DNA from: an uncultured Bacteroides sp.
Lineage (GTDB): Bacteria; Bacteroidota; Bacteroidia; Bacteroidales; Bacteroidaceae
Assembly (NCBI GenBank): GCA_900542985.1
Contig: UQPQ01000016.1
Location: 1-58,327, forward strand
Length of the DNA: 58,327 bases
Reading direction: 5' to 3'
Shown here: positions 17,304 to 25,271 of the stretch, in pieces
How the letters are laid out: the number at the start of each line of letters is the position of its first letter
Position numbering within the stretch: position 1 is the first letter of the stretch
Notes under the pieces: model-generated
The model's database searches: none
Seen by the model: the letters and a program-made list of their open reading frames with translations, nothing else
What the model was told of the DNA's origin: nothing
Made by a program: the position numbers and the translations under genes

Positions 17304-17433
17304 TTATAACCAAATTTCAATACATATACTACGAATTTATATATTGTTTTTACTCCACTGCAACTACGGATAAGCAATCTCTACATCCTTTTCACACAAC
17401 TATCAGATAAAAACCGGACAATCTCCTTACCAT

Positions 17434-17480
17434 ACAATAAAAAAGAACGAGAAAAACAGAATCTGTTCCTTCCCGTTCTT
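17434..17480 (-). terminator. Terminator of the udk-mltF unit
   Basis: AAGAACG (17443-17449) pairs with CGTTCTT (17474-17480), with an inner ACAG/CTGT stem. On the minus strand the hairpin is followed by TTTTATTG. It lies 45 bp after the mltF-like stop. Confidence 0.6.
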
Positions 17481-17525
17481 ACTATTTCCTCCGTTAAAGC
17501 AATCTTGACCTCTATCAGAATCCTA

Positions 17526-18896
17526 TTAATATTTAATTTTCTGCTTATATATCTCAGCACGTTCTGTCACTTCACGCACAAAATTATACGTTTCTGTTCC
17601 ACGGAAGTAGCCATTTCTACAGACAGGATCCTGATAATATTCTTCATGACTTTTCAGCAAAATATAATGAGCTACATTATGTTCCCAAATATAATGATTC
17701 CTTCCATATTTCTCCGAAAGCGCCATTGCATCCGTTACATGTCCACTACCCGCATTATAAGCGGCCAATACAAACTTTGTTCTTTCTGATGCATCCGGAA
17801 CCTCGGCAAACATATTCTGTAATATCTTTATATACTTCACTGCTGCTTTGATACTTTCTTCCGGATCATTCTCTTTGCCGGCCGGTACTCCCATCGCTCT
17901 TGCTGTTTTTGGCATTAGTTGCATCAGGCCACATGCACCAGCCCAAGAAACAGTAGCGGGATTAAAATTCGATTCCGTATATGCCAAAGCTGCAAGCAGG
18001 CGCCAGTCCCACCCTATGGTTGTCGCATATTTCTTGAACAAATCGTCATAATACGAAATCTTACCTTCCTTTACAGACAGAATCGCTCCATGTGAGACCC
18101 GCTTATTCAGTTCGAAATAACGCCGGGCACTTGCTTTAAACTCCGGAGAATTCACATGCTCCCGATGCCATTTATTGGCAGCCTCAGCCAACAACGGAGA
18201 AGTTTTCCTTACCGCCCAGGAAGAGCGTTGATCAAAACTAATTACCAATCCGATATCCAGATTCTGATAATAAGTACGGTTTATCTTGGCCACATCATTG
18301 GTAGCAATGGTATAATCTATTTTCCCTTCTGCTACCCACGTGATAAGATCTTCCTCCGAAAGACTATCCGGTTCCACTTTATGAATACGGATGCCTCCTC
18401 CAAGTTCATTATTCAGATTGACAATTCGCGTATAAAACTTACCCGGATACACGTAAATATCCTTATCCACCAATTGAGTCACATCCTTCAATGCTTCTTT
18501 CCCTCTTCTCTGTACTACTACCTGATGGGTAATATGTTCCTCACCGCAATACAACAAACTGTCTTTACCCGAATTGGTCATAGCAAGATTGTAAGCTATC
18601 AGGTCTCCATCTCCCCTCAGCAAACTATTGATCATTTCCGCAGAGGAATTCATTACTTTCAGTTTCAGTTTAACTCCTAATGAATGAGCAAACTGCAGTG
18701 CCAGTTCATACTGAAACCCCATCGGTTCTCCCCGATAGTTAAAATAAGAAGTAGAACTGTTGGTTGTAAGAACAACCAACTCTCCCCTCTCCTTGATTTG
18801 CGGCAAATCAAACTTACATTCTTCCTGCTGCTTCCCTCCCTGACAAGCGTACAGCACAAAGCAAGTCATCAATGCAACAAGCGAAAGCCATTTCAT
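17526..18896 (-). CDS. mltF: MltF-like lytic transglycosylase lipoprotein
   Basis: The protein cleaves peptidoglycan glycan strands to form 1,6-anhydro ends. A lipoprotein signal ends in VLYAC (Cys18). An amino-acid-binding-type SBP_bac_3 domain follows (about 35-265), with GFQYELALQFAHSLGV. A lysozyme-like SLT domain is C-terminal (about 290-430). The SLT domain keeps the catalytic Glu in AYTESNFNP, then GACGLMQLMP and AAYNAGSGHV. The same two-domain order defines MltF. Its ATG overlaps the udk stop by four bases. Confidence 0.92.
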   Translation of the reverse strand: MKWLSLVALMTCFVLYACQGGKQQEECKFDLPQIKERGELVVLTTNSSTSYFNYRGEPMGFQYELALQFAHSLGVKLKLKVMNSSAEMINSLLRGDGDLIAYNLAMTNSGKDSLLYCGEEHITHQVVVQRRGKEALKDVTQLVDKDIYVYPGKFYTRIVNLNNELGGGIRIHKVEPDSLSEEDLITWVAEGKIDYTIATNDVAKINRTYYQNLDIGLVISFDQRSSWAVRKTSPLLAEAANKWHREHVNSPEFKASARRYFELNKRVSHGAILSVKEGKISYYDDLFKKYATTIGWDWRLLAALAYTESNFNPATVSWAGACGLMQLMPKTARAMGVPAGKENDPEESIKAAVKYIKILQNMFAEVPDASERTKFVLAAYNAGSGHVTDAMALSEKYGRNHYIWEHNVAHYILLKSHEEYYQDPVCRNGYFRGTETYNFVREVTERAEIYKQKIKY

Positions 18897-19504
18897 TTTT
18901 CAACGATTCTTTCAATGTACATTTTCAGAATTTCTATAGCTTTCTTATTATGTCCACCTTGAGGTACGATCAAATCTGCATATCTTTTTGCCGGTTCTAT
19001 AAACTCCTGATGCATGGGTTTCAACACTTTCATATAACGGTCCATCACCGCTTCAGCCGTACGTCCCCGTTCCACCACATCACGCTGAATAACACGAATC
19101 AAACGTTCATCAGGATCTGCGTCTACAAATATCTTCAAATCCATTTGTCCGCAAAGTTTCTTATCACTGAGAGCCAGAATCCCCTCAATAATAATAACTT
19201 TCCGCGGTTCCAGATGAATAGTTTCCGGCTGTCGGGTACAGGTAAGGAAAGAATACACAGGCTGTTCTATTGATTCTCCTTTGCGCAAAGCCGCTACATG
19301 CTCGGACAGCAACTTCCAGTCGAAAGCATTAGGATGGTCAAAGTTAATATTCTGTCTTTCTTCTACCGGCACATGACTACTATCCTTATAATAAGAGTCT
19401 AAAGGAAGTATAACCACTTCATTCTTTGGTAAGCTTTCGATAATGCTTTTCACTACTGTTGTTTTTCCGGAGCCTGTTCCTCCTGCAATTCCGATAATAA
19501 TCAT
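18893..19504 (-). CDS. udk: Uridine kinase
   Basis: Udk phosphorylates uridine and cytidine in pyrimidine salvage. The 203-residue protein has the P-loop GGTGSGKTT (residues 8-16). It also has LDSYYKD, NFDHPNAFDW and the later GILAL and DERLIRVIQRD blocks characteristic of the uridine kinase/PRK family. It is translated first in a two-gene unit with the mltF-like gene, coupled through an overlapping stop/start. Confidence 0.96.
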   Translation of the reverse strand: MIIIGIAGGTGSGKTTVVKSIIESLPKNEVVILPLDSYYKDSSHVPVEERQNINFDHPNAFDWKLLSEHVAALRKGESIEQPVYSFLTCTRQPETIHLEPRKVIIIEGILALSDKKLCGQMDLKIFVDADPDERLIRVIQRDVVERGRTAEAVMDRYMKVLKPMHQEFIEPAKRYADLIVPQGGHNKKAIEILKMYIERIVEK

Positions 19505-19528
19505 ATCTATAAATTCAATAATTAGTTA

Positions 19529-19552
19529 TACCTTTGTCTAAATACAAAAATA
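19529..19552. promoter_or_regulatory. Overlapping divergent -7 boxes for udk and the Dabb gene
   Basis: TACCTTTG (19529-19536) faces the Dabb gene. On the other strand TATTTTTG (19545-19552) faces udk. Both match TAnnTTTG and are only 8 bp apart, so the two polymerases would compete for the same DNA. Neither has a clear TTTG -33 box. Confidence 0.4.
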
Positions 19553-19576
19553 CAAGAATTAATAAAATAAATAACT

Positions 19577-19876
19577 ATGGTCAAGCACATTGTTTTATTC
19601 AAACTGAAAGAAAATTTATCTCAAGACGAAAAGCAGAACGTAATGAAAAGCTTTAAAGAGGCTATTGAAGCCCTTCCATCTACCATTACCTTTATCCGGA
19701 AAATATATGTAGGCATCAATATAAATGCAGACGAAAAATGGGATATCTGTCTTGAAAGTGAGTTCGACTCATTGGAAGATGTAAAAAACTACGCCATACA
19801 TCCCGCCCACCAGGCAGCTGCAGCCATCCTTAAAGATGCCAAACAAGACAGAGCATGCACCGATTATGAATTTTAA
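19577..19876 (+). CDS. Dabb (stress-responsive A/B barrel) protein
   Basis: This 99-residue protein matches the small dimeric alpha+beta-barrel (Dabb) family by its opening MVKHIVLFKLKE, the central ESEFDSLEDVKNYAIHPAHQ and a C-terminal acidic DYEF. Members occur in stress-response proteins and polyketide cyclases, but the cellular role here is unknown. It lies 12 bp before a PaaI-like thioesterase and is probably cotranscribed with it. Confidence 0.85.
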   Translation: MVKHIVLFKLKENLSQDEKQNVMKSFKEAIEALPSTITFIRKIYVGININADEKWDICLESEFDSLEDVKNYAIHPAHQAAAAILKDAKQDRACTDYEF

Positions 19877-19888
19877 AACGACATTGTA

Positions 19889-20386
19889 ATGAAAAAGATT
19901 ATCAACCCTTGGAAAGATACAGAAGGATATTATTGCTTTGGGTGTGCTCCTCAAAATGAATCCGGACTTCAGATGGAGTTCTATGAAGAAGGCGATGAAA
20001 TCATCAGCTTCTGGCAACCCGAAGCCAAATATCAAGGATGGTTCAATACGCTGCATGGAGGCATACAAGCCACACTGCTCGACGAGATATGTGGATGGGT
20101 TATTATCCGTAAGCTACAGACAGCCGGAGTCACTTCGAAAATGGAAACCCGATACATGAAACCAATCTATACAACGGGAGGTAAACTTACATTACGTGCT
20201 TCTATTCGGGAACAAAAACGTAATATTGTCATCATTGATGCCTGTATCTGCAATCCTGAAGGAGAAATCTGTACCAGCGCCGTATGTACTTACTTTGCCT
20301 ATCCGGCAGAAAAGGCCATCAAGGAAATGCACTTCCACGGCTGCAGAACAGAAGAAGAGACAGAAGATTGTCATACCCATGAGTAA
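19889..20386 (+). CDS. PaaI-like hotdog-fold thioesterase
   Basis: The 165-residue hotdog-fold protein contains YCFGCAPQNESGLQM near the N-terminus and the motif NTLHGGIQATLLDEICGW, which carries the HGG and acidic catalytic positions of PaaI/YiiD-type acyl-CoA thioesterases. Natural substrate is unknown. Its C-terminal tail is His/Cys/Glu-rich (HFHGC, DCHTHE) and might bind metal. It shares a transcription unit with the Dabb gene and precedes the his leader region. Confidence 0.85.
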   Translation: MKKIINPWKDTEGYYCFGCAPQNESGLQMEFYEEGDEIISFWQPEAKYQGWFNTLHGGIQATLLDEICGWVIIRKLQTAGVTSKMETRYMKPIYTTGGKLTLRASIREQKRNIVIIDACICNPEGEICTSAVCTYFAYPAEKAIKEMHFHGCRTEEETEDCHTHE

Positions 20387-20452
20387 AAAAGCAAGCCTCA
20401 AAAAGGAGCAACATACAAATTGAAAGAAAAATATATTTTTTCACATCAATCT

Positions 20453-20484
20453 TTTGGAGATTACAAATAAACAATTTACATTTG
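20453..20484 (+). promoter_or_regulatory. his operon promoter
   Basis: TTTG (20453-20456) is followed after 20 bp by TACATTTG (20477-20484), a perfect Bacteroidales promoter. Transcription would start about 20491, some 13 nt before the leader peptide. Confidence 0.75.
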
Positions 20485-20503
20485 CCACAAACAACAAAGT
20501 AAA

Positions 20504-20569
20504 ATGAATAAATTTACATCTACATACTTGCACCATCATCATCCTAACGAAATAAAAACGGTAGGCTGA
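20504..20569 (+). CDS. hisL: his operon leader peptide
   Basis: This 21-codon frame runs from ATG 20504 to TGA 20567-20569. It encodes MNKFTSTYL, then four consecutive His codons (CAC CAT CAT CAT, 20531-20542), then PNEIKTVG. It is followed by an intrinsic terminator and hisG, the classic arrangement of a histidine attenuator. Stalling at the His codons when charged tRNA-His is scarce would leave 20556-20567 free to form the antiterminator. No other function is expected for the peptide. Confidence 0.85.
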   Translation: MNKFTSTYLHHHHPNEIKTVG

Positions 20570-20612
20570 GGTGTCGTGTAGTTATGTAGTCCAATATAAA
20601 GGCTTGCCGTTT
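20556..20612 (+). promoter_or_regulatory. his antiterminator helix
   Basis: Bases 20556-20567 (AAACGGTAGGCT) can pair over 12 positions with 20601-20612 (GGCTTGCCGTTT), including three G-U pairs. The second strand is also the 5' arm of the terminator, so the helices exclude each other. A ribosome reaching the leader stop codon at 20567 would cover the first strand and favour termination. Confidence 0.7.
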
Positions 20613-20640
20613 ATTCCGGTAAGCCTTTTTTATTATTATT
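20598..20640 (+). terminator. his attenuator terminator
   Basis: AGGCTTGCCG (20600-20609), the loop TTTATTC and CGGTAAGCCT (20617-20626) form a 10-bp stem with one G-U pair, followed by T6 and ATTATTATT. It lies 31 bp before hisG. Confidence 0.85.
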
Positions 20641-20671
20641 CAAAACGTCAAACCTCTAAAAAAGAAACAAT

Positions 20672-21523
20672 ATGCTTAGAATTGCAGTACAATCGAAAGG
20701 ACGCTTATTCGAAGATACAATGTCCTTACTAGCCGAAGCAGATATCAAATTATCGACATCCAAACGCACCTTGCTGACTCAGTCTACCAATTTTCCGATA
20801 GAAGTATTGTTCCTCAGAGACGATGACATTCCTCAATGTGTAGCCAGTGGAGTGGCCGACCTGGGAATTGTTGGAGAAAACGAATTTATAGAACGCAACG
20901 AAGATGCCGACATCATATACCGGTTAGGATTCAGCAAGTGCAGACTATCCTTAGCCATTCCTAAGGAAATAGAATACAACGGAGTACAATGGTTCAACGG
21001 AAAGAAAATCGCCACTTCCTACCCATATATCCTCCAGCAATACCTCGACAAACAGCAAATCGAAGCCGATATCCACCTCATCACCGGTTCTGTAGAGATT
21101 GCACCGGGCATTCATCTGGCCGATGCTATTTTCGACATCGTCAGTTCCGGTTCTACTCTGATAAGCAATAATCTTAAAGAAGTAGAAACGGTAATGAAGA
21201 GCGAAGCCTTGCTCATTGGGAATAAAGCCTTGAGCGAAGAAAAGAAAGAAATTCTCGAGGAACTGCTCTTCAGAATCCGTGCCGTAAAAGCTGCTGAAGA
21301 CAAGAAATACATTCTGATGAATGTACCCAACGACCGCCTGAAAGAAATCACAGAAGCATTGCCCGGTATAAAAAGTCCTACCATTATGCCTCTGGCTACC
21401 GAAGGATGGAGCAGTATACATACCGTACTCGACCAGAAATGTTTCTGGGAAATCATCGGAAAACTAAAAGCATTGGGCGCACAAGGCATACTGGTATTGC
21501 CTATAGAAAAGATGGTTCTTTAA
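20672..21523 (+). CDS. hisG: ATP phosphoribosyltransferase, long form
   Basis: HisG joins ATP and PRPP in the first and feedback-regulated step of histidine synthesis. The 283-residue length and a C-terminal ACT-like domain (about 215-283, with ILMNVPNDRLKEITEALPG and SPTIMPL) identify the long, HisZ-independent form. N-terminal motifs include QSKGRLFEDT and GVADLGIVGENE, and IVSSGSTL forms the PRPP-binding loop. It is the first structural gene after the attenuator, with 19 bp to hisD. Confidence 0.96.
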   Translation: MLRIAVQSKGRLFEDTMSLLAEADIKLSTSKRTLLTQSTNFPIEVLFLRDDDIPQCVASGVADLGIVGENEFIERNEDADIIYRLGFSKCRLSLAIPKEIEYNGVQWFNGKKIATSYPYILQQYLDKQQIEADIHLITGSVEIAPGIHLADAIFDIVSSGSTLISNNLKEVETVMKSEALLIGNKALSEEKKEILEELLFRIRAVKAAEDKKYILMNVPNDRLKEITEALPGIKSPTIMPLATEGWSSIHTVLDQKCFWEIIGKLKALGAQGILVLPIEKMVL

Positions 21524-21542
21524 AAGTTAAAAGAAAACTACT

Positions 21543-22817
21543 ATGAATACGATATACTATCCTGCAGAAAACGAGTGGAACAGTTTGTTGAAACGGTCTG
21601 CCTTGAAAACAGATGCCATACAAGAAACTGTATCCAGTATCTTAAAGCAAATCAAAGACGAAGGAGACAAAGCCGTAATAAAATTCGAAGAACTGTTCGA
21701 TAAGGTACAGCTGAGCACACTTCAAGTTTCTTCGTCCGAATTTGAAGAAGCTGAGAAAGAAGTTGACGAAGAACTGAAAGCAGCTATTCTTCTGGCCCAC
21801 CGGAACATTACCACCTTTCATGCTGCACAAAAATTTGAAACCAAGAAAATTACCACACAACCGGGAGTAACATGCTGGCAAAAGGCTGTCGGCATTGAAA
21901 AAGTAGGTCTGTATATTCCCGGAGGAACTGCCCCTTTGTTCTCTACCGTACTGATGCTTGCCACTCCGGCCCAGATTGCAGGGTGTAAAGAAATCATTCT
22001 ATGCACCCCACCCAATCGTGAAGGAAAAGTACACCCGGCTATCCTATATGCAGCCCAAGTATCCGGAGTAAGCCGCATCTATAAGATAGGAGGCGTACAA
22101 GCTATCGGAGCCATGGCTTATGGAACAGAGAGTGTACCTAAAGTATACAAGATTTTCGGACCGGGAAATCAATATGTAACTGTAGCCAAACAGCAGGTAT
22201 CCTTGCACGATGTAGCTATCGACATGCCGGCAGGACCTTCTGAGGTCGCTGTTTTAGCCGATGGAACCGCCAATCCTGTATTTGTGGCTTCCGACCTACT
22301 CTCTCAGGCAGAACACGGAGCAGACAGTCAGGCTATTCTGATAACCACATCCGAAGAGCTTCTCAAGCAGGTGGAAGCCGAAGTCGTGCGCCAGCTGGAA
22401 GAACTTCCCCGCAAAGAGATTGCTCAAAAGGCCTTGGAAAGCAGCAAGCTGATTCTGGTAAAAGATATGCAGGAGGCAATACAGATGACCAACGAATATG
22501 CTCCGGAACACCTCATTATCGAGACTGAAAACTACATGGAAGTAGCCGGACAAATAATCAATGCCGGTTCGGTATTTTTGGGTTCTTATTCACCGGAAAG
22601 TGCAGGCGACTATGCCTCCGGAACCAATCATACTCTTCCTACCAACGGATATGCCAAAGCATACAGTGGCGTCAGTCTCGATAGCTTTATACGCAAAATT
22701 ACTTTCCAGGAAATTACACGCGAAGGCATCAGACAGATTGGACCAGCCATCCAGACTTTAGCCGCCAACGAACACCTGGATGCACATAAGAATGCAATTA
22801 CTGTCAGACTACTTTAA
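21543..22817 (+). CDS. hisD: Histidinol dehydrogenase
   Basis: HisD oxidises L-histidinol to L-histidine in two NAD-dependent steps and binds zinc. The 424 residues are full length. Conserved segments are GLYIPGGTAPLFSTV, the NAD-binding FGPGNQYVTVAKQ, DMPAGPSEV, and LSQAEHGADSQ with a zinc-binding Gln/His pair. The C-terminal block includes EHLII, AGDYASGTNHTLPT and RKITFQ. The gene lies 9 bp before hisC in the hisGDCB operon. Confidence 0.96.
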   Translation: MNTIYYPAENEWNSLLKRSALKTDAIQETVSSILKQIKDEGDKAVIKFEELFDKVQLSTLQVSSSEFEEAEKEVDEELKAAILLAHRNITTFHAAQKFETKKITTQPGVTCWQKAVGIEKVGLYIPGGTAPLFSTVLMLATPAQIAGCKEIILCTPPNREGKVHPAILYAAQVSGVSRIYKIGGVQAIGAMAYGTESVPKVYKIFGPGNQYVTVAKQQVSLHDVAIDMPAGPSEVAVLADGTANPVFVASDLLSQAEHGADSQAILITTSEELLKQVEAEVVRQLEELPRKEIAQKALESSKLILVKDMQEAIQMTNEYAPEHLIIETENYMEVAGQIINAGSVFLGSYSPESAGDYASGTNHTLPTNGYAKAYSGVSLDSFIRKITFQEITREGIRQIGPAIQTLAANEHLDAHKNAITVRLL

Positions 22818-22826
22818 CACAAGCTT

Positions 22827-23879
22827 ATGAAATCTTTACAAGAACTTACACGACCCAATATTTGGAATCTCAAGCCTTATTCATCGGCCCGCGACGAATA
22901 CAGTGGAGCGGAAGCATCGGTCTTTCTGGATGCTAACGAAAATCCATACAATCATCCCAACAACAGATATCCGGACCCTTTGCAACATGAACTGAAAAGC
23001 ATCATTGCTTCAGTAAAGAAGGTAAGGACAGAGGAAATCTTTCTCGGGAACGGAAGTGATGAGGCTATCGACCTCGTTTTCCGTGCTTTCTGCCGTCCGG
23101 GAGTCGACAATGTAGTAGCTATCGACCCTACATACGGAATGTATCAGGTATGTGCCGATGTAAACGATGTGGAGTATCGAAAGGTACTGCTCGACAAAGA
23201 CTTTCAGTTCAAGGCAGCCGACCTGCTTGCCGCATCCGACAAACATACCAAACTCATCTTTCTCTGTTCGCCGAACAATCCTACCGGAAATACCTTGAAC
23301 AGAAAAGAAATATACTCTCTACTCTCCGACTTTCAAGGGATTGTTGTACTCGACGAAGCATATATCGATTTCGCCAACCAGCCTTCTTTTCTTGAAGAAC
23401 TGAGCGAACACCTTAACCTCATCGTACTACACACTTTCTCCAAAGCCTGGGGATGTGCAGCCATACGCTTAGGCATGGCATTCGCATCGCCACAGATTAT
23501 ACAGATTCTGAATAAGATAAAATATCCGTACAATGTAAACCGCCTGACGCAGCATGAGGCTATATTAATGAGCCAGAAGCATTACGAAGTACAGCGTTGG
23601 GTGAAATCGTTATTAGAAGAACGGAAACGGCTTATCGACGAGTTCTCTGCTTTGGACTGTTGCCTGCATATCTATCCAACGGAAGCTAACTTCTTCCTTG
23701 CAAAGGTAACCGATGCCAAACAGATATACGAATATCTGGTACAACAGGGCATCATCGTCCGAAACCGTACACACATCGCTCTGTGTCACAACTGTCTGCG
23801 TATTACCATTGGTACACGCCCGGAAAACGACGCACTGCTGGAAGCATTAAAACAGTTTCACCCTTCTCAAGCATTATGA
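22827..23879 (+). CDS. hisC: Histidinol-phosphate aminotransferase
   Basis: HisC transfers an amino group from glutamate to imidazole-acetol phosphate using pyridoxal phosphate. The 350-residue class I/II aminotransferase contains [28 protein letters not shown] and VLDEAYIDF. The PLP-binding Lys lies in HTFSKAWG, and the C-terminal Arg region is LRITIGT. It overlaps the next gene: hisC ends with TGA inside the ATGA that starts hisB. Confidence 0.96.
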   Translation: MKSLQELTRPNIWNLKPYSSARDEYSGAEASVFLDANENPYNHPNNRYPDPLQHELKSIIASVKKVRTEEIFLGNGSDEAIDLVFRAFCRPGVDNVVAIDPTYGMYQVCADVNDVEYRKVLLDKDFQFKAADLLAASDKHTKLIFLCSPNNPTGNTLNRKEIYSLLSDFQGIVVLDEAYIDFANQPSFLEELSEHLNLIVLHTFSKAWGCAAIRLGMAFASPQIIQILNKIKYPYNVNRLTQHEAILMSQKHYEVQRWVKSLLEERKRLIDEFSALDCCLHIYPTEANFFLAKVTDAKQIYEYLVQQGIIVRNRTHIALCHNCLRITIGTRPENDALLEALKQFHPSQAL

Positions 23880-25000
23880 AAAAACAAGTATTATTCATCG
23901 ACCGAGACGGAACATTGGTCATAGAACCTCCTATCGACTATCAGCTCGACTCCTTCAACAAGTTGGAGTTCTACCCCAAAGTGTTCCGCAATTTATATTT
24001 CATCCGTCAGAAGATGGATTTCGAGTTTGCCATGGTCACCAATCAGGACGGCTTGGGTACGGCTTCTTTTCCGGAAGACACCTTTTATCCGGTGCACAAC
24101 TTTATATTGAAGACTTTCGAACAAGAAGGCATTACGTTCGACCAAATCTTTATCGACCGCAGTTTTCCCGAAGACAATGCTCCTACCCGAAAGCCTCGCA
24201 CCGGTATGCTGACTCAGTATCTGGATAATCCTGACTACGACTTGGCTCACAGTTTTGTCATCGGAGACCGTGCGACCGACGTAGAACTGGCATTGAACTT
24301 GGGATGTAAAGCCATTTTGCTGCAAAACGACAAGTCTCTGCTAACTTCTCCCGAACTGCAATCTGTCTGCGTACTTGCCACAACCGACTGGGATAAAATA
24401 GCCGAATATCTGTTTGCACAGGAACGTACAGCAGAAGTCCGGCGTACCACACACGAAACAGATATCTATATCCGGATGAATCTGGACGGTGAAGGAAAAT
24501 GCAACATTTCTACGGGACTGAAATTCTTCGACCACATGCTGGAGCAGATAGCCAAACATGGAAAAATCGACCTCACTATACAAGCACAAGGAGATCTGGA
24601 AGTAGACGAGCATCATACCATCGAAGATACTGCCATTGTATTGGGCGAATGTCTTTATAAAGCCTTGGGAAGCAAGCGTGGAATAGAGCGCTACGGTTAT
24701 TGCCTTCCAATGGACGACTGCCTGTGCCAAGTGGCTCTCGACTTCGGAGGACGGGCGTGGCTGGTATGGGATGCCACATTCAAACGCGAGAAAATAGGAG
24801 AAATGCCTACGGAAATGTTTCTTCATTTCTTCAAGTCGCTGAGTGATGCCGCCCACATGAACCTTCATATTCAAGCCAAAGGTGAAAATGAACATCACAA
24901 GATAGAAGGTATTTTCAAAGCCTTTGCCCGAAGCATACGGGCTGCCGTACGCCGCGACATTTACCACTACGAAATACCTTCCAGCAAAGGCAGTCTGTAA
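23876..25000 (+). CDS. hisB: Bifunctional histidinol-phosphatase / imidazoleglycerol-phosphate dehydratase
   Basis: The 374-residue fusion catalyses two non-consecutive steps of histidine synthesis. The N-terminal HAD phosphatase (about 1-165) has the nucleophile motif FIDRDGTL and the late motif [13 protein letters not shown]. The C-terminal dehydratase (about 180-374) carries the manganese-binding His motifs [16 protein letters not shown] and ENEHHKIE. The ATG at 23876 overlaps the hisC stop and begins [12 protein letters not shown]; an earlier in-frame start inside hisC is rejected. The remaining his genes are not in this window. Repeat copy B follows 36 bp after the stop. Confidence 0.95.
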   Translation: MKKQVLFIDRDGTLVIEPPIDYQLDSFNKLEFYPKVFRNLYFIRQKMDFEFAMVTNQDGLGTASFPEDTFYPVHNFILKTFEQEGITFDQIFIDRSFPEDNAPTRKPRTGMLTQYLDNPDYDLAHSFVIGDRATDVELALNLGCKAILLQNDKSLLTSPELQSVCVLATTDWDKIAEYLFAQERTAEVRRTTHETDIYIRMNLDGEGKCNISTGLKFFDHMLEQIAKHGKIDLTIQAQGDLEVDEHHTIEDTAIVLGECLYKALGSKRGIERYGYCLPMDDCLCQVALDFGGRAWLVWDATFKREKIGEMPTEMFLHFFKSLSDAAHMNLHIQAKGENEHHKIEGIFKAFARSIRAAVRRDIYHYEIPSSKGSL

Positions 25001-25036
25001 TCCAAGAATCGGCAGGTTGCAGCAGTTATCACGTAC

Positions 25037-25118
25037 TGCAATCGACGACGTCGGCTGTAAAATCGGCAACGTTGGCTTTATAACCGACGTCGCCGACCGT
25101 GCAGCCGACGTCGTCGGA
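25037..25118. repeat. Four-unit palindromic repeat element, copy B
   Basis: Units begin at 25037, 25058, 25079 and 25100, with lengths 21, 21, 21 and 19 bp. Cores are TCGACGACGTCGG, TCGGCAACGTTGG, CCGACGTCGCCG and CCGACGTCGTCGG; the last is a perfect odd palindrome. TACAAA follows the array. It lies between the hisB stop and the terminator at 25194-25234, so it should be in the 3' untranslated region of the his mRNA. GC content is far above the flanking sequence. Confidence 0.85.
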
Positions 25119-25193
25119 TACAAAACACAAGCGGTATCATGTAAGGATTATTCCATATCCTAAACGACTTATCCGATACACATACCGCATAAA

Positions 25194-25245
25194 AAAGGGT
25201 GTATTTCTCTCTTTCATTGAGAAGTACACCCTTTACTATCTAAGA
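25194..25245. terminator. Bidirectional terminator between hisB and DUF4301
   Basis: AAAGGGTGTATTTCTC (25194-25209) pairs over 16 bp, with one wobble, with GAGAAGTACACCCTTT (25219-25234). A-runs before it and T-rich sequence after it suit both convergent genes. Confidence 0.85.
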
Positions 25246-25271
25246 ATAAGTTTTATTCTATTCCATCAAAC

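Noticed and set aside
24924..25163. Plus-strand frame over the hisB end and repeat copy B with 7-residue periodicity
   Set aside because: Periodicity follows from the 21-bp DNA repeat; it overlaps hisB and has no conserved counterpart in other copies.
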